From contig CAUJNA010003733.1 of assembly GCA_963377175.1 (NCBI GenBank), positions 290,001 to 354,000 of the forward strand: DNA of 64,000 nt. Direction: 5' to 3'. The notes below the pieces were generated by a model. That model did not search any database, was not told the DNA's origin, and saw only the letters and a program-made list of their open reading frames with translations. Source of the DNA: Effrenium voratum (lineage: Eukaryota; Sar; Dinophyceae; Suessiales; Symbiodiniaceae). Below, piece after piece: positions 1-14,020 of this stretch; positions within the stretch are counted from its first letter, which is position 1; each line of letters opens with the position of its first letter. Position numbers and translations under genes: made by a program.

Positions 1-1737
<1,737 letters not shown>

Positions 1738-4200
1738 CCCACGGGCAATACTACTAGATCGGTTTCGGGTGGTCCCCCAATCGGTGTTGCAGTTGTCGGG
1801 TGGACATGGCTATGTTTGATCAGTTGTGGTTGCAGATGTTGCAAAGAGAATCGCCTTCAACACCATCTGTAGTATCAATTTTACTTGCCCTCAAAAAGGC
1901 TTGAAGAAGGGGTTGCCCCAGCGGTCCTTCTTGGGAAGAGTTTCGCTGTAACAAGCCAGAAAAGCGGCGCCACCAGGCTCCGGCTCATGCCGAAGCCGCG
2001 AATCCGTGCCAGGCCCAAAGATCTGGCCTGTGGGGTGCTCAAGCACCAGGTGCTCCCCTCTTAAACCCGAAAATGCCGGGGCACCGCTCCCCTTGTGGGG
2101 ATTCCCCGTGAAATCAGCCCGAAAAAGAAAAAAAGAAAGAAGGGCGCCCAAGTCTTTTTTTCCCTTTGGATGTCTGAGAAGTAGGCACCAGGAACCTCCC
2201 CACGTGGGTTCCGGTGGTGACGCGAGTGTTGGCACACTTTAAATCCCGTTTCGTTTGGTGGGTGCGAAATTGCGAAAGATGGAAGTGCTATCATCACACA
2301 AAAACGGTGCCTTTGTTCTACCGTCACTGGGAAACTGAGAGCAAAGGTACCCCCAGCATTGGTGTATGCAGTTGGTTGGTGTTGCTGCTTACCTGGAGTA
2401 TACTTGTTTGTTTTCGGTCTTGGTCCAAATGCCACAACTTCAATTCGGACTTGTGCAAACCCGGATGGCGAAAGCCAGCCGTATGTTCTCCTTCAGGGAT
2501 CGTTCCCAGAAAATGGATTCCTCGAAAGAAGAGTAAATAGGCTTCTTGTGAACAGTTGAAGGATGAGTGCAAGGAAAGGGGAAGGACACTGGATTGGCCT
2601 ACCAAGGCAAAGAAATAGTTGGCACACCGAAGAACAACGTGCACAACTTGATGCGGTTTCTGCAACTTGTTTCCATCGTTCGGTCTTTTTTGATCTAGTT
2701 CATTCATCTTGCCCAAGCCAAGCATTTTTGCTTCCTTTCCAGTTGGGCCGCAGAGGGATCTTCTGGGAGGGATGACGCGGGTCCTTGTTCGTCCATTTGT
2801 GGGAACAGGTCACATTCGCCATGGTTGCACTTCTGACAGGGCGATCGTTATGGCAACAGTATAGGAACCTCACCAACCAAAAGTTGTTCAAGTACGAAGC
2901 TTTAAATAGGGAACCTTGTTCTGAGCAAGTTGATTAACTCTTACCCTCTCCGGCAATCATTGAAGTGGACAGGAGGGGTTTGGAAGACCTTCCTTTTGAA
3001 GGGCCCTTGTCCAGATCAGATCTCATCCACCAAAGGCAAGGCAAGAGAGCAGATCAGGCTTTGTGTCGATCGGGTCACGCGACTCTTCATCCAAGCCCTT
3101 TGCGGATTGCTCTTACCTCGGGTCGCAGAATGAAAGCGGATCGGAATCTTACTTGTTTTTTGGTGTACTCTGTGGTTGGACCAAGTTTTGGCCATGATCC
3201 AAGAATCAACCACCCTTGTCACTGAATCGAAGCAAGCCCACTTTTCTAGTTGAGGGTAGATCAATTTGGGGGGTTTCCTTCGCGGGTTCGCGAACCGGTT
3301 CGCGATCAATGATCAGTTTAAGAAAGCAAGATTCAACTGGCTGAGCCCAACTGCAACCAGCTCCTCTTGGTTCAGGACGGTTGGAGTCCCTTTCGGGCCA
3401 GTTTGATGGCTTGAGGCCTTGCTGCTGGCGGCTGCAGAAGAGGCAAGCCGGAGAACGTGCAACGGGGGAGCAGCTTGCGGCAAGTCATGCCGTTGAGTCA
3501 GAACCGTTTTGGGATCCCATTTTGGGGCAGGTGAGTTCACCACCCATTTTAGAACCTATTTCAGTGGGGATTGGTTGATGTTCACTGGGGGCAAACCGAT
3601 TTGGATTTTGACCCATGGCCATATGCATGGCCATGAATGCCTTTTTTGCCTCGGGTGGAAGCTCGGCGCGTGGCTGATGGGCTTGTGCCGGCGGGCTCCA
3701 AATTTGGCCCCAAACAAGACCCCCCTGCAACAGAGAAGGTGTGGATGTCTGAACACCAGCATTGATCTTGGAGAAAAATAGATACCTCGAGCTTAAACAA
3801 AAAAAGAGGTTTTGCGCGCCAATGATGAAGGTTCGTTTTGTGAGTGAATTGTCATAGCCAGACTTGTTCTAGGGGCCAGTTGTTGCATGCTAGTTGCTCA
3901 AGGCTCGAGTCGGATTGGACAGTCATAAGACCAGGCCTGAGATAACTGGCAGCTCTGTTTTCCGAACCCTTGAAAAGCAGATGTCATTCACTGTGGACCT
4001 ACGCACGGTAGAGACTGGTTCTTCGGAATCTAGACAGCAACACAGTTTCCTGGGTATAAGAATGAGTAGAAGGGCTTGTATGAATCCTAAACAGAGGGAC
4101 GGATGTTACCAGACATCCGACTACATGGTTACCTTAGCTTTTGCGGCTTTCCCTTGCGTTGGGTTTGTGCTTCTCAGCAAACACACGCGCAGCCGGAGCC
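1738..4200. other. Intergenic region upstream of sulfatase A
   Basis: I see no convincing coding region on either strand. Open frames are short, overlap on both strands and lack recognisable protein signatures. The only structured piece is a short inverted-repeat element near 3492-3622. No spliced-leader acceptor or promoter could be assigned with confidence. Confidence 0.6.
3492..3622. repeat. MITE-like element, family M1
   Basis: This copy shares the core GTTTTGGGATCCCATTTTGG, then CACCCATTTTAG, AGTGGGGATTGGTTGATG and TTCACTGGGGG, and an end GATTTTGACCCATGGCC, with the copy at 13289-13429. A shorter relative sits at 4361-4468. The ends are imperfect inverted repeats related to TGGCNNTGGGTCAAAA. 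It is non-coding and lies upstream of sulfatase A. Confidence 0.7.
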
Positions 4201-7200
4201 ATGGTGCGGTTCTTGTTGTTCTTGTCCATGGTGCTGGCGTCTGCCAAGCCCCACATCCTCTTCGTGCTGGTGGACGACCTTGGCTGGGCCAATGTGGGTT
4301 TCAACTTGGAGCAGCCCAATCCTGAAGTGGTCACTCCAAATTTGGACGCTCAAGTTTAAATGGCTGTGGTTGTCAAAACCAATGGTACCATTTCGGGGTA
4401 AATGCACCACCCATTTTAGTCTAGTTTAGTGGGGATGTTCACTGAGGGTACGGGCTTTTGACCCATGTCTAAAAGTTTAAAGTTCATCAATCATGGCGGC
4501 GATGCTTTGCGGAGAGTACTTAAGATTTGAATATGGCCAAAGGCCCTGCTTGGGTCAGTTCTGCAGGGCAGGGATCATGCCGTTTTCGCTCTGTTCACCG
4601 CCCAGGACAGTTTGGTGGCGAGCGGCATCCATTTGAAGCGGCACTACGTGCACAAGGCCTGCACGCCCACCCGCACGTCTGTACAGTCTGGGCGCTTGCC
4701 AGTGCACGTCAACCCCGAGCTGGGGGATGTGTGTGCTGACAACACGGGCATCCCCTACAACATGACGGGGCTGGCGGAGAAGATGAAGCAACCCAGCAGC
4801 CGTGTTCCCTTTTTTGGGAAGGGGTTCCAGTACTTGGTGGCTCCCAGCCATCCCCTTAGCTCTTTTAGCCTTTTAGTGTTTAGTGGTACTTTCCATTTAT
4901 CCCACTAAAAGTTAGTCACTTTTAGTGGGGGATCTGAGGGCAGCCCAGATTAACATCAACTAACAAAACAAGTTTTTGTTTGGCCTGTGGCCACTGGACC
5001 TCTGAGGCAAGGAGGGTACAAGACCCATTTTGCAGGCAAGTGGGATGCTGGTATGGCGACTCCTGCGCATACACCCCATGGCCGGGGTTACGACACCAGC
5101 TTGAATTATTTTAGCCACAAGAACGACTTCTACAGCCAAGCCAACATGCAGACGTGCTGCGAGGACGATCAATCCATCATTGATTTCTGGCGAACTGATC
5201 GTGGTGCATCGGATGTGAACAGCACCGACTACTCCGAGTTTTTGTATCAAAAGGACTGGCATGCCTCAGTTTCCCTTTTTGAACCCCCAAAAGTTGCACC
5301 AAAGTAGCAGTGGTTTGGACCTAGCAGCAAACTCTAATTTGATCAGGAGTTGGTCGGGATCGTGGAGCGCCATGATCCGGCTGTGCCTTTGTTTCTATTC
5401 TACGCACCTCATGTGGCACATTGCCCGTTACAGGTGCCTCGCGCATATTATGACAAGTTCAACTTCATGACGGACGATGAGAGCACTTGTATCCTGACCC
5501 AGTGGTACCCTTTCTTCTTTTCGGGGCCGGGCTTCGTTTCAACATCCAACAAACACGGGCGAGGGCGGTACCTTTGTTCATGGCCAGACATGGCTGACAT
5601 GTTTGCCCTTTTGCCCACTTGGGTTTCCTTGATGAATGTTTCTTTTTGACCAACAAGAAGTGAACGTTATTGCAGGGGTCCAAGTCTGGCCACTTGTTTG
5701 CCCATTGGAATGCACTGGGCAGGTAGCCGGCAAACGGTGAAAGGGCTTCACCCCATCGACCCGGCTCACCCGAACTTGGAGTACAAATGCCGACAGCAGC
5801 ATGCGGCCATGATCATGATCATGGACGAGGTGACTCAATAATGTCTATGAATAGCTTCCATTTGCTTTAGAGTATTGTTTATTTGCCCCTGTTCGTTTTA
5901 CAGGGAATCTATCACTACCGGACATATGTTTTACTTTTTCTCCAGGTGGATTAAGCCAATGGAAGATCATGTTCATGAGGAATACCCTTCCAAATGGTTC
6001 GGTGGACAGAAATCCCCGCGAGAGGGTCGAAGCACTTACACAAATCACGGCCAAATCGCTTTCGAAGAGTTGGGAGGTTGGTTTTTGCAACACCCAGAAT
6101 CAGAGGGCACTTTAACAGGGGCCTGCCGGGTGGGGCGGGGGTTGCCCTTTTAGTTTGGTACCCCCTTCTTGGACGCAACACAACCCAACTGGCGTTGGGA
6201 ACTGCACAAAGAAGAGGGCAGCATCCCAGAACAATTCCTTGTTAACAAGCAAGACGGACACCACGTCTCGGTTGCTCAGCATATTGGTGTGCGTGTGTGT
6301 ATATGTGTTTCTTGAGTGTCCTTCTCAGGGTTGGTTAAAAAGGCGAGAACCCTCAGTTTTGGGGCCTTCCTATTTGTGACACATATTTTATGTCGTGAAT
6401 TCCCGGTTGCTTTCCGCTGCAGCTAGGTGGTTGTTTCATTTTGTCTGCAGCCAGGTGGTGGGCAACCTCACCGGCGCCCTGAAGTCCAAGGGCATGTGGG
6501 AGAATCTTGCCCGCACCGGTTTTTGCTGGGCGTGCAGCGGTGCGGTGATGGTTTGGTGCTCTTGCGGACGATTTTTTCGGGGTTCCTTGGTCTCAAAGTG
6601 TTTGGCATGGCAGCGCGCCAGACTGGCCGCCAGACTGAGGTCCACCTTAGGTCCCGAACCAAAAAAGGCTTGGTGTTGCAAGGACTCCCCCGGAATGGAA
6701 AGGAGCGCCCTGGTGAGATCCCCCAAGAAGCCGGAAGTAAGCCTTCGGAGCTGCTTGGGACGATGTCCTTTTGGGGAAAACCATGGGGTCTAAACAGGGC
6801 TCCGCAAAAGATCTCCATTTTTCAACCAGTTGAAACATGTTGCCTTTTCAACACCGAAATAAAGGGAAACCACCATCTACAAGTTGCAATGTTCAGGTGT
6901 ATAATGTAAGGATCCCTGCTAACATGGCTGCAGTCCTTTTGGCGTTCATGTAAATACCGACCAACGGTAGTCCACCATTTTGAGACACGGCCCTCATGGT
7001 ATGCTTCTGGGGGGTAGCGAAGGGGGAAATTCGGCATTTTTTGGGGTTCCTTTTTTGGGCCCTCGGTTTGTCTCTTTTGTAAGGGTAGGGTGGTTTAAAG
7101 GAAAACCACAAGGACCATCACCATTTTGCTTTGTCCCCTACAAAGGACATAGCCCCATATCCATCGACCAACAAACATGGCTTGGTGTACGTTTGACCCC

Positions 7201-10200
7201 TTCTGGAAGACTGCTTTCCTCGAAGGCTCTGTGCACTTCCATGGGAGGCTACCCCTTTCTATTGGCACGGAAACCTTAGGGTGTGTGGGTTCAGTCTTGC
7301 GGGGGAACTCATCCATTTTTGGAGGTTGCCAGTTTGTTTGGTTGCCCTATTTTTTTGCGTTTCCCTACATTTTGGGTTCCCCTATTTGTTGGGTTCCCCA
7401 TTTGTTGCGTTCCCCATTTGTTGGGTTCCCCTTTTGCTTTTGGTTTCAGAGGGACACCGGCTATTTTTTGCGGGCTTCCGTTTGACATACCCTGTTCAAT
7501 TTGACACATGGATGTGTCTCACAGTATTGGACCCAAAACAAAGAAATCCTCTGGTTTTCCTTGGGGTTCTCCCCAGATTTTTTTTGACACATACCCGGTT
7601 GGCTGGTTTAAAAGGGACACCAGCCGGTCTTCTGGGTTCCCGTATTCTTTCGGTTCTCCTTTTTGTGTAAAAGGGACACAAGTCATTTTGGGGATTCCCC
7701 TATTTTGACATATAGCCTGTGGGTTCAAGGAACACTCTCATGATCTTCTCCTCCGACAACGGCGGCCCCGTCCATTTGCCGGAGAACGCCGCCTCCAACT
7801 GGCCCCTGCGGGGCGGGAAGTACGGCTTCTTCGAGGGCGGCATCCGCGTGCCTGCATTCGTCGCCGGTGGACCCTCGGTGCCGCGCGGTGGCCTCGTTTC
7901 GTTTTCGGGACTTGGTGGTCGGATAGGGTTTCGTGTTTAAAGCGGAGCGGAGATAGCCCACTGGCCCCACTGGCCTCACAATTTGGTTGGCGGACGCCGA
8001 AATGATGTCCTGGGGGCGTATGGTGGGCCCAAAAGAGTGTGATTCAAGTCATATTCCTGTCCTGAGAAAAGGGCAGGTGACCAAGTGCTGACGAATCACA
8101 CATTTTGTTTCTTGTAACAAAGAAGGAATTGTCTGACCTCTTATTTTTCGGCAACGCCTTTTAACCCTTTGCAGAATCCAGATCGCACAACCGCAGCCCG
8201 AGGATACGTTCCTTCGCAGCTTCACGGCACCAGCAACAGTGGCATGATCCTGGGCCTTATCATGGGATCTTTGCCCATCGATGTTTGAGGTTTCGTTTAG
8301 GCCAGCAAACCAATGAGCACTTGTGATTGTGCCCATTTTTGTTTCGGACGAGATTGTTGTACATGTAGAGACCAATGAAACTTGACATGTGGTGTAGGAG
8401 CCCCTACTCCTAAGGGTCCTTGTTTAGCTTCTAAGGACCCACCAAATGACCCTTTTCAACTTCCAAACGTCATGCCTAAACTCAGAACCCTTTGTGGGTT
8501 GACCCCATGTTCAGCTCTAGCCATGTCCGGCAAAAGCATGTCATTTTGAGGAGAGCCCCCACAAATCCCAATATATCCCGTTGCCGGTTTTGGTACCAGC
8601 GTTTGGGCCAATTTCAAGGCGTGATGTTTACACCTCGGTTTTTGGCTGTTTCGTTTGAGTGCACGTTTACCCCGTAAGCCAGCTTTTCCAGATAACGGTT
8701 TCCTTTGGGTGGTTTGGTCCGGGTCCAAGGTACGTAGAGTTTTTTTTTCACCATTGCGAGAGCCATGGCCATGACATATAAGGAGCTAGGTCCCTCAGCT
8801 AGGTGCCCTTTTTAACCCCTTTTTGGTTGGGAGGGTTCCCCTACTAAAATCGACTTCCGAAAAAAGTTGGTAGCCTTACTCTAACCTCTCTACTGGAGGA
8901 CCTAGCATGTAAGGAATGTGTTGACGCTTAGGATCCACATCGCCGACTGGTATGCCACGCTGAGCAAAATGGCCCAGGTAGACCCCACCGATTTTCGCGC
9001 TGCGAACGCCGGCCTGCCGAAGATCGACTCGCTGGATGTGTGGCCCTTCCTCATGCGCGACTCGATTGATTAAGCCCACTCGAGCGGGGCTCAAGCGGGG
9101 CTCGGTTTTGAGGCTGGTTCCCTTCAAGCTACACCTTGCGCTTGGAGGAACTACGGACTTCAAATTTTGTGTTGGGGGTCAAAGTTTAAAGGCGTTGGTT
9201 TTTGTACCTGCCAATTGGGTGAACTGTGCTCTTTCTACTTTTGGGTGAGAAGAGTTCCACTCGTTCGGGAGTGAGACGCCGACTTCTTGAGACTCCCGGA
9301 AAGATACAATTTGGCCATTCAAAACTTGGGTGTGGGTCATTTTGGGTACCCAAAATGGAACCTTGGTAAGTGGTAACATAGACTAAGACCTGCGGTCCCC
9401 TGGTGGCTTAATGTTGACCCATGCCCACTTGACCTCGACCAAACAAGAAAGACACCGCAGTTTTGTGTGTAATGCTCAGGAGGATCTATGACCCTGTGAC
9501 GTCCAAAGCAGGGGTTATTTTGGGATTTTGCTCACTTGGGAAAACGACCCCCCCCGAGTTTAGGTCATTTATTGTTTTTGAGTTATCGCCCCCAAAAGAA
9601 GTAGTTTCCCTTTGGTTTTCCTTTAAACTGCCCTTACAAAAGAGGCAAACGGACGGGGAAGTTAGGAAGTTAGGAGCTGCAACCCTGGTAAGCTGAGTTA
9701 CTGAGCCTGTTGGCTTCCTCGTGCACATGCCCTTTTCGGTTGGTTGGTTGGTTTGACATGGAAACCAATCCTAACCTTCCTGGCTGTGCAAAGGCAATCC
9801 CTGAAGCCTTCCCCTGACCCACCAAAGATGCCGGTTCCAAAATATGGTTCCGTCAGCTTCTCTTCTACCTGTTTGTTTGAAAATACCTTTTTGTTTGCGC
9901 CCCCTTCTTCGGCCTTCTGTTTGGGCGTGCCTTCTTTCTTCCATTTGCTTAGGAAGATGTGTTTATTCTCCCCGACCTTTCTTTTGCAGGGGACCTAAGA
10001 AGCAAATGGAGGTTTTTCTGGGGTGTTGTTTGCATGGGCTTGACAGAGAAAGCAACGACCAACCTGACCACCCTGTTGATTCTTGTTTTTTGGTGCTCAG
10101 TTGTTCAGTGGCACCCTTTTTCCTTTTTGTTGGTGGCTGCCCCACTAAAAATGGTCTTCCCCAAAAAGGGCTTCCCGTTTTTTGTTCTTTTGGATCGCCA

Positions 10201-12979
10201 CTGAACAACTGAGGGTGCCTTGAATACCAGGTTTGCATAACTCAGCAGATCCATGGAGAGGGGGGTAGGTGCTCAGGTGAAGTGCCGGAGTCTCCCAGGG
10301 ACGTCCTTCCCCTTGGGCAGACCAGTTTGAGACTTGGCGGAAATCTGTTTCAAGGGAAACCAACAGGACGTGTTCACCATTTTGGGGTCACCCCTAATCT
10401 TTTTGAAAAGACACACCCACATGTCCTTTATTTTTGTTTCGGGTGTGTCCTTTCCTTCTGTTTGGTTGTGTTGTTTCCGTGTGTTGTCTGTCGTGTTTTT
10501 CTCGGGCAATGGGAACCCCCTGGCAGGGCATCTAGCGTGTGGTTTGTTTTGTGCGCGTTGCGAGCCCGGGCTCGGCTGGGCGCGCTCCCGCAGGATCTTA
10601 GGTATAAGTTGTTCTCTCTGAACTTGACTGCTATTGGGCAACGGATCTTTAGACTTTAACTTCTTCGTTGAAATCAAGGGGTTTTCCGCTAAACCCCCAA
10701 AAAGTTACACTTTTGGCAGGGGGGTCAACAGCAACCAAGTGAAAGGGAAACAAGGGGGCTATGAGTTTCGAAGTATTCGGCAAAGTCAATTGCAGAGAGC
10801 AATGGGGCCTTGCGCCCACTGCTGGCCCATCAGCCAAGAAATTGGACTCTTTTTTCCGGAGGAACCCAGTGACCAGGACCAAATAGCCAGGGTTTACCTT
10901 GTTGTATATAGATGGGGTGTTTCCTTGCAGCTGGAAGCACTGGGCTTGTTTCCGCTGGGTCACTTCCCTTCAGCGTTGGTTTCGTCACGAGTCACAAGTT
11001 GTTTGAAACCTTGTGGGCTTTGGACTGAGTTGAAGCGAGCAAGAAGGAGTCATGGAATGCACCAGGAAACCCATATTTATTGACTTGAAACAAACCATTG
11101 GTCACATTTGTTCCAAGCGAGGGTTGCTCCCAGTGTCTGACAAAGCCACCAGAGATGCCTTGGTATGTCTTATGTGTGTGTGTGTGTGCGTTTAGGGCTT
11201 TAATCTTTTGTGGGTGGGTGATTTGAAGGAAACCAAAGGATGCCCACTTGTTCTGGGGTTTCCAACTCAAAAGCAACAAACCGCAGGCAACCCCAAATTG
11301 GTGGTTTGGATCGGTTGGGGATTTGAACCCCTGGTTCTTGTAGAAGTGGGAAGCCAATAACCTTCCAGTTTTCACCCCACGTTTCTATGGCTTCTGCTTT
11401 TTTCGGAGGGTACCCCTTCTTTTGTGGTTTTAAAGGGCAAGCAGGAGGAACCCCGCCATGGGGCGTGCGAATCCTAAAGATGCGCTTCGACTCTTCCCTG
11501 CACGCGCCTTTCGCATGCCCGCAGCCGTAGGCTCTGGGGTCAGTGGAAGCTGCTGGACGGGCTGCAGTACCCCAGCTTCTGGCAGGGCCCCTTTGTTGCA
11601 TTTGGCCAAGGGATGTTAGGACTCAGCCATTTTTTGCCAACGAATTTGGGTTTTCCGAATTAAACCACTAAAAGTTAGTAGTCACTTTTGGCAGGGCTTC
11701 GCAGATTTCGCCACCGAGGCCCGACCTATCCCAACAGCAGCTCTGTGGAGCCAAGAACCGGCGCTTGCCAGGACGAAGGGCTGGGTTGTCGCCGGGATCT
11801 GGGGGTGGCTGGGACGCGTTTGATGGGTTTTTCGTAGTTGAGTTTCCATCTAACACACTAAAAGTTGAACTTTTAGCCCATTGAACATACTAAAAGTTGA
11901 ACTTTTAGCAGGGGATCTGAGGACGGCTTACCTGGAGATTCCCTGATAGCAAGAAGCAAAAAGGGAAATACAGCGGGACAAGTTGTCGCTTCGCTTCTGG
12001 CAGTTCTTGGGGGGGTTCCTGGTTTTGCTTCTGTCTCTGAGCCAAAATCGCTCCCGTATTTTATTTTATTTTAAACGTCCAGCAGGGGTGTTCTGCCTCT
12101 GAACCACTTGGCCCCCGTTTGTTTTGAGACCTCCAGGAGGGGTGTCTCTTCGACGTGGTCTCCGACCCCACAGAGCAACACAACCAGTTCCACGCGCGCC
12201 CGGACCTCGTGGCGAAGCTGCGGAGCCGTCTCCAAGCAGCGCCTCGGACGCGAGTCGTCGAGGAGGGGCGGGGCAAGTGGCGAACAGCAGCGGTCGGCGA
12301 AGAATTCCGGTTAAAAACGACAGGACGTCGTTTTCTGTTAAAACCAGGGGAACATACAGAGTCATTTGGGTGTGGCTCAAAGTTAAAGGGCTGGGGCAAG
12401 CCGCAGCTGTTCCATTCACCAAGGTACCGTTTTGGCACCTGTTTTTGAGCCACGACTAGTTTCCCCAGAGACATGAACATGTAGAGAATGAAATCAGGTC
12501 GATCCTTTTCTGGGGCTGCTAGTTGTAGCAGGTCAGCTGGATTTTACGGGTTTTTCAGTGGTTTCCCTTGGCATTGCGAGGGTCCCTGACAGATTCTTGA
12601 GTTCCCGACTCAGGTCAACTTGGAGTGGTGGTTTGCATTGGTGATTTCAGGATTCAACCCCCTCACCAACCCAATCCACAAATTGCGGGGAAGCTGACAC
12701 CCAGTTTGCTTACGGATTGGGGCCTCTTGTATTGATTTCTCTTGGAGTGGTGGTTTGCATTGGTGATTTCAGGATTCAACCCGCCAACTGGGTGGCCCCT
12801 TGTATTGATTTCTCACCACTTCGTCCGAGGAAAAAGCCCACTTCTTCAACAACAGCGACTCCTTCCCCAGGATTTGCCCCTCCACGGAGAAGTACTGCGC
12901 ATGTTGGGTGGCGCGCCAGCGATACGGCAACTTCCTGGGGCCCTTCGCGTTGCTCGAGCCAACGGCTCTGGTAGTTTGA
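4201..12979 (+). CDS. Arylsulfatase B-like sulfatase, gene A (multi-exon)
   Basis: Secreted or lumenal type I sulfatase that would hydrolyse sulfate esters. Exons, chosen for homology, phase and AG|G acceptors: 4201-4344, 4606-4787, 5007-5253, 5347-5482, 5744-5829, 6455-6501, 7730-7869, 8203-8245, 8932-~9062, ~10288-10320, ~11533-11586, 11719-~11770, 12137-12262 and 12830-12979. Exon 1 gives a short signal peptide and then PHILFVLVDDLGWANVGFN, with the metal-binding DD. Exon 2 has ACTPTRTSVQSGR, matching the CxPxR signature whose Cys becomes formylglycine. Later come GKWDAG, SSDNGGP, HIADWYATLS, ESPRDV and LFDVVSDPTEQ, and a C-terminus ending near NFLGPF. Donors are mostly GA or GC, with one GT. 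Phase is consistent from exon 1 to 9 and from 13 to 14; the stretch 9062-11533 is less sure and one small exon may be missing. Arylsulfatase B is the nearest family; the substrate is unknown. Confidence 0.8.
4361..4468. repeat. M1 element inside intron 1 of sulfatase A
   Basis: Begins TGGCTGTGGTTGTCAAAACC and ends CTTTTGACCCATGTC, giving imperfect terminal inverted repeats, with the family core CACCCATTTTAG and TTCACTGAGGG inside. It fills much of the 261-base intron 1 (4345-4605). The homologous intron of gene B (14165-14270) is only 106 bases and lacks it. Confidence 0.7.
4837..4946. repeat. M2 element in intron 2 of sulfatase A
   Basis: Starts GGTGGCTCCCAGCCATCC and ends GGATCTGAGGGCAGCC. 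The two ends are imperfect inverted repeats. The centre is built of CACTAAAAGTTAGTCACTTTTAGTG-like self-complementary sequence. Related copies lie at about 11820, 19251, 22356 and 22708. It occupies half of a 219-base GC-AG intron. Confidence 0.7.
6798..6918. repeat. Dispersed repeat M4, copy in sulfatase A
   Basis: Aligns base for base with 23398-23521 over about 120 bases with scattered differences. Shared words include AAAAGATCTCCATTTT, GAAACATGTTGC, TTGCAATGTTCAGGTGTA and GGATCCCTG. It lies in intron 6 of gene A, whereas the other copy lies in a late intron of gene B, so it is a dispersed repeat and not merely part of the gene duplication. Confidence 0.7.
7344..7440. repeat. GGGTTCCCC minisatellite in intron 6 of gene A
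   Basis: Four to five imperfect units of about 17 bases built on TTTGTTGGGTTCCCCA. The equivalent intron of gene B carries a homogenised version at 17663-17738, showing independent expansion of the same seed. Confidence 0.75.
8246..8931 (+). other. Intron present in sulfatase A, absent from B
   Basis: Predicted GA-AG intron of 686 bases between GTSNSGM and HIADWYATLS. Gene B encodes GTSNSGIIHIADWY without interruption at 19518-19594. The intron is bounded by a GATCC direct repeat, one copy at the donor and one at the acceptor. Phase is restored exactly when it is removed. Confidence 0.75.
11311..11385 (-). repeat. tRNA-like B-box sequence, possible SINE remnant
   Basis: On the minus strand this reads GGGGTTCAAATCCCC (11317-11331), a good match to the internal B box and T-arm of tRNA genes, preceded by an irregular tRNA-like stretch. 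A related piece occurs near 17405-17440. No full cloverleaf with paired acceptor ends could be folded by eye, so I do not call a tRNA gene. Confidence 0.35.
11820..11930. repeat. M2-related element in late intron of sulfatase A
   Basis: Contains ACTAAAAGTTGAACTTTTAG twice, each nearly self-complementary, and ends GGGGATCTGAGGACGGC, like other M2 copies. The upstream stretch 11660-11700 carries a partial ACTAAAAGTTAGTAGTCAC copy. The left M2 end is not recognisable. Confidence 0.55.
12368..12457. repeat. MITE-like element, family M3
   Basis: Starts GGGTGTGGCTCAAAG and ends TTTTTGAGCCACGAC, a clear terminal inverted repeat pair, with an internal TTCCATTCACCAAGGTACCG shared with the copy at 15459-15570. 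It lies in the predicted last intron of sulfatase A (12263-12829). Confidence 0.7.
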
Positions 12980-14020
12980 AGCCATTTGGTGCCCTCTACT
13001 TGTGTCATGTTTTTGGGGGACCACCGGCCGCCCCTTTTTTGTTGGGTTCTTTTCCTTTTGATTTCCATTATTTTCCATTCAAAACCAACCAAACAGGGTG
13101 CCCTCAAAAAATGACACACCCCTCTACTGGCCGTGAAGTCGTAGCGCAATAGTCATGAGCAACAGAGGTTAGTTTTTGGCCGTTGCTCGGACGTGGATTC
13201 CATGTTAAATTGTGTGCCTCGTGCTTGCGAGGCACAGGCTTCGGATCTTCCAGGGGTCCCTATTTGTCCCCATTCTGATGGTGTAAACATGGCTGTGGTG
13301 GTCAAAACCGTTTTGGGATCCCATTTTGGAAATGGTAGGTGAATTCACCACCCATTTTAGGACTATTTTAGTGGGGATTGGTTGATGTTCACTGGGGGTA
13401 CGAGGGACAGGATTTTGACCCATGGCCACATCACCTTTTTTGGCCCAGTGTAAGTTTCCCTTGCTAGGGGCGATATCTGGAATGGACATATGGGGACTCC
13501 TGTCTAGGGTCCAGCAGTTTCAAGGCGGGACAAGACGGATGTCACGCGGAAGTGTCAAAGCCTGCCATCCCCACCTGCTACCAAAAAGCAGTGCAAAGTT
13601 GCAGCATTGGTAGGGCTGAAGACAAAGAAGTCAGAGGGCTCCAGCAAAAGGGATAATAGGTTTGAGCGTGGACAACTTGAGAGCTGTCTCTGGACTTGTT
13701 TGATACGTTGATCAGTTTGCTCCTGCGTCCGGCCAGAAATCAACCAAAGCGACCCGGCATGGTCGCTGCAGTTGGCTCAAAGAGAAACACATATCTAAGT
13801 TGCTTTGCACACAAATAACCTTAGGTTGCAGGAAGTCCACAGGAACGCCCTGTGACTCTGCAGACATGCTCGCCATCATGCTTCGATCACCCAAGCAATC
13901 TAAAGTCTCGGAATGTAAAGATCTGGAATTCTGGTTTCCTGAGCGCGTTGTTTTTGTCCTTTTCGGTTACGCGGTAGGCGGGAAGTATTCGTCGGAAGGA
14001 GCTGGCTTCATTGCTGTGCC
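12980..14020. other. Spacer between sulfatase A and B
   Basis: About 1 kb without a recognisable gene. It contains one M1 element (13289-13429). The rest shows only short open frames without protein signatures. Gene B begins at its far end on the same strand. Confidence 0.6.
13289..13429. repeat. MITE-like element, family M1
   Basis: Begins ATGGCTGTGGTGGTCAAAACC and ends GGATTTTGACCCATGGCCA, so the two ends are imperfect inverted repeats. The interior matches the 3492-3622 copy closely, including GTTTTGGGATCCCATTTTGG and GTGGGGATTGGTTGATG. Confidence 0.75.

Noticed and set aside
7095..7708. Several overlapping 60-130 residue open frames on both strands in intron 6 of gene A
   Set aside because: They follow a GGGTTCCCC-type repeat and have repetitive, hydrophobic translations on both strands without family resemblance.
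11311..11385. Candidate tRNA gene on the minus strand
   Set aside because: The B box and T-arm are good, but I could not pair a 7-bp acceptor stem or a proper anticodon arm, so I list it only as a tRNA-like remnant.
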